DNA of 64,000 nucleotides. Origin: Endomychus coccineus (Eukaryota; Arthropoda; Insecta; Coleoptera; Endomychidae). The notes below the pieces were generated by a model. It was not told where the DNA came from. It worked only from the letters and a program-made list of their open reading frames with translations, and did no database searches. Both the position numbers and the translations under genes were made by a program. Every line of letters begins with the position of its first letter. The first letter of the stretch is position 1. The stretch spans positions 20,068,297 through 20,132,296 of the forward strand of contig OY294068.1 of assembly GCA_958510875.1 (NCBI GenBank), written 5' to 3'. Shown in pieces: positions 23,584 to 34,670 of the stretch.

Positions 23584-25404
23584 CAAGGTGAAAAGTCCCT
23601 GGAAAATGAAACAAAAAATGATTTTTTTGGTCAAAACTTATTTTATTTCTCAACAAAATATCCTTGTAGTCCGTTACACTTTGTCAATTTTTCTAATTTT
23701 TCGATCCCTTCCAAATAACACTATTTCGGCAATCTTTGAAAATAGGCGTTTGCTTCAGCGATGACCTCAAGGTTGGAACCAAATTTCCGAGTCATTTCTT
23801 CGAGTTTGAATCTGAAGAAAATGACAAATGACAAACTGAATCGTAGGGCAATTTATGCAATTTTGCCATTGCGACTGTGGACCTGTAAGCCAGGTGTGTT
23901 CTTCTGGTGGAAGAGCACTTTTTTCTTTGCCAAATGCGGCCGCTTCCGCTTCAAATCGGCGTTGAATCAATCCAACAGCTCTGCATGATATACGCCGGTG
24001 ATCGTTTGCCCTTCGCAAGGTAAACGATAAGGACGATACCGTGTGCATCTCAAAAAATTTCGCCATGGGCGATAAGCCCACTTTGACCTTTTCCGGTTTT
24101 GATTCAACAGAAGAAGTTCGCTGTTTCGACCGTTCTTTAGTCTCTGGTGTGTTGTGATGGATCCAAGTTTCATTCACGGGTACGAAACGACGCAAAAAGT
24201 CCTTATTTTCCCGTTTGAACATCGCCAAACACTCCTTTGAAGTTGTCACACGGTCGCGCTTGTTGTCAACAGAGAGCAAATGCCGCACCCATCTGGCAGA
24301 TAACTTTCTCATATTCAAAAAGTTATGCAGAATTTCCGTACCCGTTCGGTTGAGATGTCGATAGCCTCAGCTATCTCGTGCACTCCAACTCGCCGATCGT
24401 CCAATATTACATCGTGGATCTTATCGACAATCTCTGGCATTGTAACCTCAATTCGACGACCAGAACGTTCGGCGTTCTTTGTGGTTGTACTAACACAACG
24501 AAAATCAGTAAATCACTTTGTGAATCGTTCCAATCCATGGTGAAAACTTCCCATGATGTTTAACAAGCGATGCTTTGGTTTGCGTACGAACTTTTTGCCA
24601 TAGACCTATTATCCTAAGGAGACGAAACATCTCATTCATAAAACTCCATTTGACTTGTCGCAATGATTACATGAAGTATAACAAAGAAAACAAACGGACC
24701 TCTTTGTCGTCGAATCATAATTACTCCTTATTGGCAACGCTGTAACTATGATTGAAAACTTGGTACCACTTGTGAGACAACACCGCTTCAAAATAGCTAC
24801 GGGAAATACGGAAGCTGTCAAATTCCGTAGTACAGAACAAAGTCCCCATTCATGAAAGGTGCGCGGCGTTGTCGCCTTCTGAACAAATGATGCAATGGAA
24901 AGGAATGATTCTATATTTAAAAATGTAAATATTCTATAATTTGATTGTATATTCCAGGTAACCATAAATTATGGAATATTTTTCAGAGAAAACGACATTT
25001 CAACAGTATTGCTTCTAAAATAACCAATAAATAATGCTATGGACGTTTTCATAATAATTACAAATCTCAATCCGGCACACAGAACAACTAATCCGGCAAC
25101 AGCACATTCCATACGGCCATACTTATGATATACAGCGGTCTGAGGGGCCCGAAATTTTGGCAATGTCTGATCGTGTTTAAATGTAAACAATTATGTCTCC
25201 TTAGGGTGATAGGTCTATGCTTTTTGCCATGTTTACAAAAATCTTCAAGGTTGCTTCTTTTCGATGAATGTCAAAACAGAACTGAATGACATATCAGTCT
25301 GAAAATCTTGATGCGTTCTAGTTAAAGATGGTACATCACAAATGTCACAAGGAATTTTCGATTGTGACGCCATCTGTTTTATTTTTCAGGAACTTTTCAC
25401 CTCG
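23584..25404 (-). pseudogene. mariner element, interrupted by a hAT-like MITE
   Basis: Both mariner termini are present: CAAGGTGAAAAGTCCC at 23584 and, inverted, CTTTTCACCTCG ending at 25404. The minus-strand transposase is recognisable as KLSARWVRHLLSVDNKRDRV, CLAMFKRENKDFLRRFV, then VNETWIHHN, where the first catalytic Asp is replaced by Asn. Next come KVKVGLSPMAKF and a frame-shifted region in which the second catalytic block is lost. The N-terminal coding part is cut by the 621-bp insert at 24599-25219. Inactive. Same mariner group as 10619-11735. Confidence 0.9.
24599..25219. mobile_element. Non-autonomous hAT-like element
   Basis: The ends are CATAGACCTATTATCCTAAG at left and the complement of CATAGACCTATCACCCTAAG at right. 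They are flanked by the perfect 8-bp direct repeat CTTTTTGC (24591-24598 and 25220-25227), the target-duplication size of hAT transposons. The interior has no transposase. The ~24-bp TIR continues to GGAGAC with three mismatches. Confidence 0.8.
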
Positions 25405-25442
25405 TATATCAAAATGAAAGGTTAAATTTTCATCTGTAGTTG

Positions 25443-26236
25443 TACCGGGATATCAAAAAGTATCTTGGTCAAGGGTGGTTGTGGAATCTAAAACGTATGT
25501 CTTAGTTTACGTTTGAAATAATTATGTCACTGTCACACTGACATCTTCAATAACCTACAAATTTCATACCTATTTATTTCAGTTGTAAAACAATAATGAA
25601 TACAAATTAATAAAGTAATAAAAATTATCGAAATGTTAACTTTGAACCTTTTAAAAGATCGGGATAGCCACAAACCGGATCGAAAACGGTTTTAAAATAG
25701 TTAATTTTCGATAAATGGAATGACGTTTGCGTGAGGAGTGCGTAGCTCGCGAGTTAGAAAAGTGCAAATTTACGGTACATAGAACTTCTTTACGAGGACT
25801 TTTCGCATGCGGTTTTCGCTCCATGTCGTTAGTTTATGAACGAGACCAACTAAATAGTATAGTCTCGGGCCCCAAAATGTCGATTAAATAGGAAAATTTA
25901 ATTAAAATAGAAGCAGGTATTCTCAGGTCTCAACTGACGCGTAGCGAGCTTCTCGAGGGAAAAGTCAAAATGATTTCGTTCGTAGCTGATTACATAGGAC
26001 GCCTGGCGTTCATGCAATTATGTTTTTAGATAATTCGAATCTTCTAATTTCGATAGGCCAAGTGAAAATCCCGGAGTCTGAAGCGCTAGAGACTTCTGAG
26101 TGTTATCAACATTCGTATAAAATTGCGAAATTTCGCACTTGTAGAAACTTCAAATTAATTAATTTGACACAAGTAAAGACACACGTTTTAGATTCCACAA
26201 CCACCCTTGGCCAAGATACTTTTTGATATCCCGGTA
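25443..26236. mobile_element. TA-flanked MITE with ~55-bp near-perfect TIRs
   Basis: The ends TA-CCGGGATATCAAAAAGTATC and its complement GATACTTTTTGATATCCCGG-TA bound a 790-bp element. The arms stay paired through GGTTGTGGAATCTAAAACGT. An inner imperfect palindrome (GCGTAGCTCGCGAG with CGCGTAGCGAGC) lies at 25740-25952. The TA duplication suggests mobilisation by a Tc1/mariner-type transposase. It lies 38 bp beyond the mariner end. Confidence 0.8.
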
Positions 26237-26815
26237 TTATAAAGCATTATCCGCACAAACAACGTGAAGTCATTCACCTCTGAATAGTAAGTAAACTTAA
26301 GGGAAAGAGGGAGGCTGTGGGAAAATTGATATCCTCGCCCGACCAAAATCATTAGCTAATGTAAACAACTGGTACAATAATTCCAACCGAGCTTCTGATG
26401 GATATAGTCAATCAATTTAATCAGATGGTAGTGTATTATTGACTATTTACATAAGCGGTCAGTCATCATATGTTCTCGTATAGCCGGCACGACGGCGTAG
26501 ATTACCCAACCTAGACACTAATATTGATTTTAAAAGGGTGCGGTGGTATATCGCTTTTTCTCTCTCCGATGTCGTGGGAGGGTTTCTGCATCCCTGCATC
26601 AATTCCGCATCCGTGTTGATGCATTTTCTCGGTACATTTGCAGAGTTTCATCGCACTGTTTAAGCGTAAATCGATGTACGCAAACAAACAAAACTAATGG
26701 ATTGTGAGCTCTGGAACAGACGATGCCGCCGAGAATATTTTAGATTCCTTATCACAAGGGTGGATCAAACCGGGAATCTAATTTCGTTTAGGAAATATCC
26801 ACCCTAATCCATTAA
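26237..26815. other. No recognisable gene
   Basis: Mixed composition with a G/C-richer patch at 26470-26640. No clear exon could be defined. Confidence 0.4.
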
Positions 26816-26999
26816 AATACTGTTAAAGTACTGAGGATCTTTCACCTACCAAGCAGCCATCAAAGTAAACTAAATTAGAGATCAAACTGTGCCTGTTTAT
26901 AAATACTATTTTGAATTAATAGGGAACATAAGCGATTACCAGCTGGAGATAAATCTGAATACATTAAATTGCTTTTTCGCTTATACATTTCCATCCTAG

Positions 27000-27890
27000 A
27001 TATTTGTCATTACTGTGTTTCTAGAGTGGTGAAGTTTCTTGAGAAACGGTATGACCTGTGTTTAAAATATGTTCGTGTTACCCTTATTTTTCATCATTGG
27101 CAAAATTTTCTAGATAGGAACATGATTAGTAAAGGAAAAACGCAACTTCCAAGTCCCACCAAATTTTTCTATAAAAAATTCTTTGGAACCAATTGCAAAA
27201 CTGAAAGATTTAGATTTTGAACCTGGGGATACACTTTCGTTTGATTTGATCTTTCACTATTTACAAATACCCCAATCCCTGAGTCGATGAAAAGTCTTTC
27301 AAATATCAATATATCCGATACAAACTGCACGGGATTCGTGACCCTTACGTCTTTATGTATAAAGCAAAATTATTTTGCTTGTAACAAAAACTACTATAAA
27401 CAAACGAGCGGATGTGCAATCGGCAATCCACTCTCTCCTTTTACGCCCAATATTTTTCTAATCAAACTAGGAACTTCCTTCAAATAAAAATTAAATCAGC
27501 TTTCAAAAGTTTGGCATACATTAGTCGATGATATTTTGGCGATTATAAGTGATTAACATGGCTTTTTGAACACACTTCATAGCAGCTTCCTTTCCTCCAT
27601 ATTGAAGTTATAAAAGATGATAACAACTTGGAATTCAACATATACAGAAAATATACAAATAGCTTCACTCCTGTGGACTGAGTTACACCAGTTAATTATA
27701 AAATAGCTCCATTTAATATTATTGTTCATAGATTATTGAACGTCCCTTTGAACCACCAAAAGTATAATAACGAAATTGAGAAACTTCAACAAATAGCGTT
27801 GAACAATGGTTACGGAAAATCTTTGATCAATTACTTAATTTCCAAACAAAAAAGGAAATTGGAACATGTAACGTTTGGACGTTAATATAT
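27000..27890 (+). pseudogene. Penelope-like reverse transcriptase relic
   Basis: Recognisable blocks in order: ENFLDRNMISKGKTQLPS-like linker; the RT core YYKQTSGCAIGNPLSPFTPN followed by IFLIKLG (27390-27480); VDDIL with the catalytic Asp pair at about 27520; DDNNLEFNIYRKYTNSFTPV; IIVHRLLNVPL; and IALNNGYGKSLINYLISKQK. The KQTSGCA(I/M)G.PLSP motif is diagnostic of Penelope RTs, as opposed to LTR or LINE RTs. Stop codons and frameshifts are scattered through it, so it is not functional. Confidence 0.85.
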
Positions 27891-28447
27891 TTATTTGATG
27901 GTCATTTATTATTCCGATAACTGTTGTGAGATATTCAATCTAAGAAAGAGACAACCTCGACCTTTGTAGTTTGAGAACCCAAGCTAAGTATGTCAATAGG
28001 GTAGCGGGTCTCTGGAGGAACAGAAGATTGACGTACGAGGTCAGACGAATCGCGACATTCGGGGTTGAATCCGGATGTGAAGACGATCATCTTGAATGTA
28101 ACAGTGGACAAGGTAATATCAATAAAAATCAATTATGTTATTTCATAGTAATTAGCTAACTTAAGGAATAATTAATTGATTGATTGAACATAAGTATAGC
28201 CAAATTTCTGTTACTGCTTTATGAGAGTCAACTTTCTGATATTACTTGGACATTTAGAAAGGAAGATATCACTATTCCGAGTTTCATAACTCTTATTGTA
28301 GTAAACTAATAATTAATTATTCTCTTTCAGATTTGTATATTGTAATTTAATGTATTGTTGTTCTCTGCTTAAGTGATTTCCTGTAATTCATTTATTCTCT
28401 TCAAGACTTTAAATCTTTTTTATAATTTTGAATATACATTTTGCGTA

Positions 28448-29035
28448 AATAACATAATCAGTTGTGTTTATTTTGATTGTTCCTGCTGATTTAGTTATTT
28501 GTCCCTCAAGCTTGAGGTCAAGATACTGCTCACATTGTCTATATTTCACGGTTTAAACGATAGAGACTTAAACGATGGAGACGTCTCCTTCCTTTTTCCC
28601 GGGTCGGGTAGGAGAAGGAATTCCTGGTAGAGAGCTTAGATTCAACTACATAACGCTCAATCAAGTTTCAAGCTGTTTGATCCTTATCTCGGAATTTTCA
28701 ACCAATACTATATTTTTCTTTCATACCTGTAATTTCAATTTGATTTAATCAAATTACTAGAACTATTCTTTTTTCCTAATTAATATTCTTGTTAATTTAT
28801 TGAATTAAGTTTCTTTGTAAAGATTTTTATTTTCTCTAATATAATCATCAATATTTATCCACCTCGTAATGCTGGAAATTCTTGATTGAGGAGTCTTTCG
28901 TATCTTTCCGTAAAGCAGTTGGCGCTCAAAAAAGGCAGTCCTATTTAATCAAGAATGGAAGGATATGTTTCATTACGAGCCCTGAAGTTAATCATTACCC
29001 TGCTAGTTGTGGTCATTAGAGACAGAAAAGGTTTC
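28448..29035. repeat. 0.7-kb interspersed repeat, copy 2 (in a PLE)
   Basis: Second copy of the repeat at 12718-13405, inserted between the RT and endonuclease halves of PLE copy C. The stem CTCGTAATG (28863-28871) / CATTACGAG (28971-28979) pairs perfectly although both sides differ from copy 1. AAGCAGTTGGCGCTCA is conserved inside. Here a further pairing, ATTCTTGATT with AATCAAGAAT, extends the hairpin. Confidence 0.7.
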
Positions 29036-29139
29036 TTCAAACCCTTATAAATATAAACACAACCAATTAATCCAAATAGAGGCACTACCTTCAAATAGTT
29101 TAGTAAAATTCAATAGTTTCACCTTCAGTAATTAATAAA

Positions 29140-29400
29140 TTCTATAATTTCTTTCCTGAATTTGCAATACAACCCGTTTATAGATATAAGAACAAGCTAA
29201 AAAACTGTTTAATAGTTTCCGACTTAGTCAAATCCAGCATTTATACAATCGAGTGTGAGTCTTGTTCAAAATGCTATGTGGTATAGAGAACATTTTGCTC
29301 ATATAAAGAAAAGTAATGGAGAAAATCGGCGTTAGCCGAACATATTTTAAATACAGGTCACATCATTTCTCAAGAGAGTTTATTACTCTTGAAACACATA
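29140..29400 (+). pseudogene. GIY-YIG endonuclease relic of PLE copy C
   Basis: Shifting frames give SSIYTIECESCSKCYVV, a degenerate GIY...YIG entry, then HIKKSNGENR followed by AEHILNTGHIISQESLLLLK. This C-terminal pattern (EH....GH) is usual in Penelope endonucleases. The glycine of YIG and several other residues are lost. Confidence 0.75.
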
Positions 29401-29490
29401 CAACAAATATTTAGTGGATAAAAGTTCTTATTTATAGGGTTATAGTGTATCCACGAAGTGAACTCTATTATAGCTTATTAGTTACATTTT

Positions 29491-31119
29491 AATGACGTTA
29501 CCATCTTCAATTATTTCGAAACTTCAAGAGCATATTTTCAGAAGCAACGAAGACAATAAACGGTTGAGTTATTGCATAAAATTCTCAATCACAATGCAAG
29601 CCATTCACGCATCGAAAACAAAAGGAATTAAATATGGACCCTTGTTCGATAAAGCATTCGCTTTTGATCTTCTGCTAACCCACATAAAAAGACACACTTA
29701 CCATTCCGATCGATTGTGAAATCGCCCATCGTGAGTACACGCAAGCAACCCTCCCATGACAGCCCCTATTTCTACTCATTTATCAGTGATATTTAATAGG
29801 GTTTGACACCCTATTTCTAGTTACTTTTTTTCAAGGTATTACTCCAGGTATGAGTCATTTAATTTAGTAAGAATATAATAGATACCTATATAAGGTACAA
29901 TTATGATCAGAATGTTGAACTTTTGCATTATTCCATGGATATTCTGAATCATGTCCCACAATCCCGTTTTCACGAACTTCTAGGTTACGCATTAGGCCGG
30001 AGTATGAACAATTAGGTATCCCTTAGACATATGTCTCACCATTGCTGATAATGGTCATTGACAATATGTGGTGACCATGGAGTTGAATGAGATAATGGAT
30101 GGAAATACAAATCTTCCAAAATAGATTATTGTTGAAATTATATACAAGGTATACGTTTATATACAATCACGTACGAAATTGTCATTCCAAAATACAATGG
30201 CCTATCGCCGATAGACTATAAAACATTATCCTTTCTGAGTATGATAATCAGAAATAGGATTAGCAAAAAAAAGTGAAGCAAAAGAGCATGAGTCTCATCA
30301 CTGTCAACAATAGAATGAAATATAACTTCAATCAACTCTTCTTCGACTAATCTATAATATGGGCTAGTTCGTCATGAGACATGATTCTAAGAATAAAAAC
30401 GCTATCTAAGAACTGAAAAACAACATTGAGGAAACGACGATAAATATGCCTGCACCACGATATGCTCATGAATATTAATGCAGGAATTATTTTAAAGTAT
30501 TCATGAAATGCTTGTGTACATTGCTTCAGTCGATGTACAGGTTGAGGAAGAATTTTATGCTAAGTGCCACAATTAACTCTAGAAATTCCCGCCTGTATAT
30601 GAATGTCTATTTTTGAACAATGATAATTCATTGTTAATTAGAATTGTACGTAATGTGATACCGGTTTAAACATGACAATTAGATGCGGGCTAATATTACC
30701 AAAGTAAATGTATACAGCTGGATAAAATGGAAATTAAAACTGTCGCAGTATTTGATGTCTATTATTATGTTATCTATACACAAAGCTACAATATTTTCAT
30801 TTGAATTTGAAACGAAATTTCTATTCATTTTATAATACCAATACACAGTTGATGGTCCATCAAAAAGTAAGTAGAGATGCATACTTTAATTTTTTACAGA
30901 AACAATTACTAAGAAGATGCAGCCTTCAAAGTTCGGTTATTGTAAATTGGTTTTTTTTCGTACCGACCATAGCAGACTTTGAACAAAATTTAATTGAGGT
31001 AGGTACTCCTAAAATAGATAGATAACTATTATATACCAAAATTGTCCAGTGGCGTAGCTCCAGGGAGGTTGCTACACCACTGGACTATATTCAAAAATAT
31101 TTTGGATTCGCTAGTTTCA
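29491..31119. other. No recognisable gene
   Basis: AT-rich sequence. A short hairpin CCAGTGG(C)GTAGC ... GCTACACCACTGG occurs at about 31051-31083. Frames here carry no motif. Confidence 0.45.
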
Positions 31120-31770
31120 TTAAGAAAAATAATTTTGTAGCAAACACATTGGCGAATTATTTGCATAATTTGTAGCAAATGATTGGTGGGCCACTGAGAA
31201 TTGTATCGTTTGACGAGAATTTAGTTTTAATAAATTTTTATGCCTAAGGTAATCGTCATACGTATTGAAATGAAGTCTTCTATGAAATCTAAAATTGTGG
31301 AAATTAATGAATCGTTTCTGTACTTTTTCCAATCTATCAATGTATTTGATATACAGTGGGTTCCATACTAGAAAGACGTATTCTAGGTGACTACGAACCA
31401 GAGAATTATATAGCAATATTAAGAAATTAGGATTAGTAAATACGCAATATAAAGCCTAGGTGATTTGATGACATTTATCTATGTTAAAAATAGTCTATTT
31501 ATAGTACAATATTGATATATTGATAGAAATAACAGATTTATATATTTTAAGATCATCCGCATAGAGACGAAACTCAGAGTTCAGGAAATAACGCCCAGGT
31601 CAGTGATAAACAGCGAAAAGAGGAGAGGGTCTAAATTGGATCCCTGAAGAATACCCGATGTGATTTTGATAAAATTAGATGTACAGTTCTTTATTTTTAC
31701 ACACTGGGATCTATCGTTTAAATACGAATTAATCCATCGAAGCAAATTCCCTACTTCTCCTTACTACGAG
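31120..31770 (-). pseudogene. jockey-type LINE reverse transcriptase relic
   Basis: Read on the minus strand from 31770: LLRWINSYLNDRSQCVKI, ITSGILQGSNLDPLLFSLFI (RT block 4/B), EFRLYADDLKIYKSV with the intact catalytic YADD, then a gap. The thumb/C-terminal block MLYNSLVRSHLEYVFLVWNP, IDRLEKVQKRFINF and YDDYLRHKNLLKL follows, ending near 31120. The pieces are in three frames. The matching of YADD with the LV.SHLEY..VWNP motif identifies a jockey-superfamily LINE. Both ends are truncated. Confidence 0.85.
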
Positions 31771-31829
31771 TTTGCATTCAAAAACTTTAAAACTTACGTG
31801 TATGAAGGAGTATTTAGTCCAAATTGTGA

Positions 31830-32108
31830 AATATTTTGGAAATGTTTATGTACCAAATGCATGGAAATGATAAGAAAAATGGCGGCAAGAAGTTTATACT
31901 ACCTCAGGATGTTCCCTGGAACATACGCTGCGGTTGTCTTGAAGTTTTTTATATGAATGGTCCAAACTGTTACATATATGTGAAGAGCACAAAAATAAAA
32001 TTGTTGTACATCTACGTTGCCTTGGGCGTATTATGTTTTGTTTCGTTTGTGTTCTCAATTATAATATGTGATCCAGACTCCCAAAGTTTACGAATTAATT
32101 CACGATAG
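31830..32108 (+). CDS. Candidate exon or small membrane-protein ORF, unidentified
   Basis: An open frame follows a stop at 31827 and ends at 32108. It contains KNGGKKFILPQDVPWNI, then RCGCLEVFYMNGPNCYIY, a polar KSTKIK stretch, and one clear hydrophobic segment LLYIYVALGVLCFVSFVFSI followed by a short polar tail. Cys-Gly-Cys ahead of a final membrane helix vaguely resembles the last exon of a tetraspanin, but nothing decisive supports this. It begins about 60 bp from the LINE relic on the other strand. No matching upstream exon was found. It could be chance. Confidence 0.25.
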   Translation, partial: NILEMFMYQMHGNDKKNGGKKFILPQDVPWNIRCGCLEVFYMNGPNCYIYVKSTKIKLLYIYVALGVLCFVSFVFSIIICDPDSQSLRINSR

Positions 32109-33239
32109 AATAACAGCATCTACAGCGTAAATTTCACGTTGAAACAACCCTTCCAGTTGTGGCTATTATGTAAATAAGCAGCAGGATAGATGGTATCAGT
32201 GAATAACGACAATGCTGCAATGGCATTATATCGATCAACCTGGCTAGACTTCTGAAAAGAATATACTGTCCGCAGAGTCGTTTTGCATAAAATGTATCTA
32301 CAAATCACCGCTAACGTACGAGAGGTGACTATTAATTTCATTACATATAATTCAGATTGTCGTTAACTACCACTTATAGATAATAACAAAGTAATTATAT
32401 ATCTCTCATTAAAACTTGCAAACGGTTCGCGGATTTTTCAAACGAAACTATTACAAATTACCAGACTAATTATTGAATCGGTCTACGGTCTATAAGTAAC
32501 TGGTATGGATTCGTTATCAGTATGAGGCTGATGGTAGATACCAATTACGTAATTTTATATCTTATATGCATTAAGGATAATCTTCAGGGTCTACCAGGTG
32601 TTGCACTTCGTTTTGCGATCAATGAATATTTTGTTTCACTTGAAAAAGCACACCATCATCTCGGAACAGGATGAGCTTGATCCATCCTGGTTAATTAGGA
32701 TTAGTTTGATCTCCATCATTTTCCTTAGACAATAAGTTCATCTCGTTCTTGCAAATAAGATCAAGGAGTGGAAAGTACTTGAAATAAACGTGTAACTACA
32801 TATCGATACATAGTTAGAACGCAAAATCTCTTTGAGACATTTTTTCGCCGGTTTCAGGTTTAGAATAAAGATTTGAAGTGAATCCTATCATTTCCAAGAT
32901 CTCTGTAGCAGTTATGCGATTTTAATTTTCCTGTATGGACAGGTATATTCCACCAGAATTAGTTGACTGTAAGTTTCAAAGCAATTTGCGAGCTCTTATA
33001 ATTAAGACCTATGAGTAACGTACGTATATTTAATTGATTCAATGATTTAATACCTCGAATAAAACACGCAGAAATTTGCATTAATTCCAAATAACAAGTT
33101 TTATTATGTGCATTCCCCATTTCCAATTACGTGCAATAACTTTCCATATTATTCATCATCTAAATAAACGTATAGATCCAAAATAATTCAAATAATTAGA
33201 ATATATACGAGTGGTAATATTCAAAAATAACTGTTAATG
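32109..33239. other. No recognisable gene
   Basis: AT-rich sequence with short frames only. No repeat partner was noticed within the window. Confidence 0.45.
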
Positions 33240-34310
33240 TCAATTAATAATGATTCTTGACCCATGTATGAATAATATATAAATTCTCGGGAAATTCAAA
33301 TGGAAAAATAAAAACTTCCTGGTTTACTAAAGAAGTTTGGTCTCAACCATATCTTCACTTCAATTCAGTTGCCCCAACAAGTTATAAAAAGTTTTATAAA
33401 TAGCCTTACTGATCGCGCTGTTAAATTGTCCCACCCATAGGACCGCCCTAAAAAATTTAAAATTGTTTGTAATACACTGGAAATGAATGGTTATCCAAAA
33501 ACATTTTTCAACCACATCATTAAAGGAAGAATAAACAAAATCTATAATGGAACGTCATATATAAATAACATAAACTGTAATACAGATACTTTTATAACAT
33601 TACCATGCATTTCGGAGACTTCGGAGAAAATTAAGAAAATTATGATATAAGTGTTGCGCATAAACCTACTAACTGTGTTGGTAAATATTTCTCAAATCTA
33701 CAACCTTTAATACCTAACGTCCTAACGATAAACAAACCCACACAGTATGCAAATTAAATTGTTTAGATTGCGATGAGACTTATAAAGGTATTTCTAAACA
33801 ATATTTGCAAAAAAGAATGTATGGCCATAAGTATAGTACTAAAAACTTGCTGAACTTTGTTTCGATTATAACTATCAATTCAATTACAAAAATGTTAATA
33901 TGTTAACTAAAGAAATAAATTATTATAAAAGATCTATTTTGGAAATGATTCACATGAAACGTGACTTAAAGTCTGTAAACCATAGAGCAGACGTCCAATC
34001 ATTAAGTCAGATTTATACTAATTCAATTAATTAAAACCATTGCAAATTTCTACATGATGCGTCTTTATAATGTAGAAAGTATATTTTAGGTAGAATGCTC
34101 GAATAGCAATATTTCCATTTTCTATTACCTCATAAAGTGGATACTTGAGCGTTATATTTTTCGGTTTCAGTCTTATTCAAACATTTCTTGAAATGACTTC
34201 GAATATTATAACTAGATTGCTATGCTGTGGATGATGATACATATTCATATACTTAAACCAATTTCGATTACTCGTGTTTCTGTTCGTTTAGGTGACTTGA
34301 GCATTTTTAA
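33240..34310 (+). pseudogene. Penelope-like element copy B (RT tail plus endonuclease)
   Basis: Opens with the same AATAATGATTCTTGACC block as copy A. Then come, in broken frames: DRAVKLSHPI, KKFKIVCNTLEMNGYPKTFF (RT thumb region), NHIIKGRINKIYN, TLPCISETSEKIKKIM, AHKPTNCVGKYFSNLQPLIP, and a degenerate GIY-YIG entry KLNCLDCDETYKGISKQYLQ, ending VNHRADVQSLSQIYTNSIN near 34030. The 3' non-coding part, 34030-34310, matches copy A on both sides of its foldback insert. It therefore gives the pre-insertion structure of copy A. Confidence 0.8.
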
Positions 34311-34670
34311 TTGAAATTAACGCGGATTAAGGAAGATAATAATAAGAAAGATCCAGAATCAGGAGTATACAGGGTAGAGTGTGAAAATTGTGATAAATTC
34401 TATATAGGCCAGACAGAAAGATCTTTCAAAACTAGAATTAAAGAACATTTTAATTTGAACAAAGGAGATTCAAAAGTTGTAAATCATATTAAAGAAGCTG
34501 ATCATCATTTCAAAGATGATTTTGAGATTCTCCATAAGTCAGGTAAAAGTATTATACAACTTAAAGAAAATTGAAATTAATAAGTTTAAAAATACAGGAA
34601 ACCTTTTAAATGGTCAGAGACTTTACCAATTCCCGATTATTAAATTCATTTGTAGGTATGTCTTATCCTA
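34311..34670 (+). pseudogene. GIY-YIG endonuclease fragment, second PLE lineage
   Basis: An 87-codon frame reads SGVYRVECENCDKFYIGQTE: the GVY...YIGQT core of a GIY-YIG nuclease, with the Cys-x-x-Cys insert typical of Penelope-like elements. RSFKTRIKEHFN, with its catalytic-type Arg, and SKVVNHIKEADHHF follow. After a frameshift near 34560 the C-terminus continues as EINKFKNTGNLLNGQRL to about 34670. The core is much better preserved than in copies A-D and its sequence is different, so it belongs to another PLE family and lies directly against the end of copy B. Confidence 0.85.

Larger units (their letters stand above)
26816..29490 (+). mobile_element. Penelope-like element copy C (interrupted)
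   Basis: The left end, 26816-27100, matches 38455-38760 in the same orientation. The right end, 29408-29490 (TTTAGTGGATAAAAGTTC to CTCTATTATAG), matches 38945-39030. Between these lie a reverse transcriptase relic (27000-27890), the 0.6-kb repeat 28448-29035 and a GIY-YIG endonuclease relic (29140-29400). This order, RT then GIY-YIG, defines Penelope-like retroelements. The left end, read on the minus strand, contains a decayed version of the hammerhead-like motif seen at 38466-38507. Confidence 0.8.

Noticed and set aside
24636..24965. 109-codon minus-strand frame
   Set aside because: Internal to a non-autonomous hAT-like MITE; no transposase similarity.
31051..31083. Small hairpin CCAGTGG...CCACTGG as a possible terminator or microRNA
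   Set aside because: Short stem, single occurrence and adjacent to transposon debris; no other evidence.
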